From Lachnospiraceae bacterium (GTDB lineage: Bacteria > Bacillota_A > Clostridia > Lachnospirales > Lachnospiraceae): a stretch of DNA of 5,331 nucleotides. The position numbers and the translations under genes are program-made. Shown piece by piece: positions 5,173-5,331 of the stretch. The notes beneath the pieces are model-generated. The model had not been told where the DNA came from. It saw nothing but the letters and a program-made list of their open reading frames with translations, and ran no database searches. Each line of letters opens with the position of its first letter. Position 1 is the first letter of the stretch. The stretch lies in NCBI GenBank assembly GCA_017523185.1, contig JAFWXB010000087.1:1-5331 (forward strand). The letters are read 5' to 3'.

Positions 5173-5331
5173 CTAATACCTGCATACAAGACGAAGTCGC
5201 TCCACTATCAAATCTCCTAAAAATCCATATAGTATACCACTAATGGCTGATACACATATATATAATCCCAATACAGGACCTCTCAAATGAAAAACTATCA
5301 AATTTGCTGTTACTGATGCCATAACAGCTGA
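5173..5331 (-). CDS. C-terminal fragment of an integral membrane protein (partial)
   Basis: An open frame enters from the right edge of the window and ends at TAG (5175-5173), giving the last 52 residues of a protein whose start lies outside. The fragment is hydrophobic: SAVMASVTANLIVF, a short loop with HLRGP (15-19), then a long helix (about 20-43, VLGLYICVSAISG onwards) and a basic tail ERLRLVCRY. Two membrane segments with a positive cytoplasmic end are the likely topology. A transporter or permease is plausible, and there is a faint likeness to the ends of DUF318-type permeases, but too little is visible to name a family. The 260-base gap to the next gene and an inverted repeat at its stop suggest separate transcription. 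Confidence 0.7.
   Translation of the reverse strand, partial: SAVMASVTANLIVFHLRGPVLGLYICVSAISGILYGFLGDLIVERLRLVCRY

Noticed and set aside
4899..5189. 96-codon minus-strand ORF overlapping the 4466-4912 gene start
   Set aside because: It starts with TTG without a ribosome site, has low-complexity Ile/Lys/Asn/Tyr composition typical of translated AT-rich spacer, and overlaps the membrane-protein frame and the promoter and ribosome site of the next gene.
5154..5219. 21-codon plus-strand ORF after an AAAGGGAAAAG sequence
   Set aside because: It is antisense to the membrane-protein C-terminus, very short, and has a poorly spaced ribosome site.

Overview
This AT-rich window looks like ordinary chromosome from a low-GC Firmicute. 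It is probably a clostridial anaerobe of the Lachnospiraceae type, judged from base composition, strong AAGGAGG ribosome sites, a short RtcB, a PurF-like paralogue of a kind I remember from gut anaerobes, and a YjfB-family motility protein. The taxonomic call is inference. No mobile element, CRISPR array, tRNA or rRNA is visible.

Layout, left to right. A Nudix hydrolase (16-525, -) lies downstream of a PurF-like protein (678-2090, -), with a long AT-rich hairpin between them. Next comes a divergent intergenic region (2091-2396) with back-to-back promoters. It serves the PurF-like gene on one side and a 64-residue YjfB-family gene on the other (2397-2591, +), the only plus-strand gene seen. 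A convergent region with a good hairpin terminator separates that gene from rtcB (2808-4007, -). Upstream of rtcB lie a U-tailed hairpin only 35 bases from its start codon and an unrecognised 42-codon ORF (4166-4294, -) with its own promoter-like sequence and ribosome site. A strong terminator (about 4376-4436) then closes a membrane-anchored protein resembling the molybdopterin-binding oxidoreductase fold (4466-4912, -). The window ends inside the C-terminus of a membrane protein (5173-5331, -).

The genes do not form one pathway. Most units appear to have their own promoter and terminator. Two things deserve attention. The PurF-like protein keeps its PRPP site and Fe-S cysteines but has lost the N-terminal catalytic cysteine and other glutaminase residues, so it should not use glutamine as normal PurF does. 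The rtcB leader (small ORF, AU-rich inverted repeats, then a terminator-like hairpin with a U tract) looks like either a separate small gene or a read-through/attenuation arrangement controlling RNA ligase expression.
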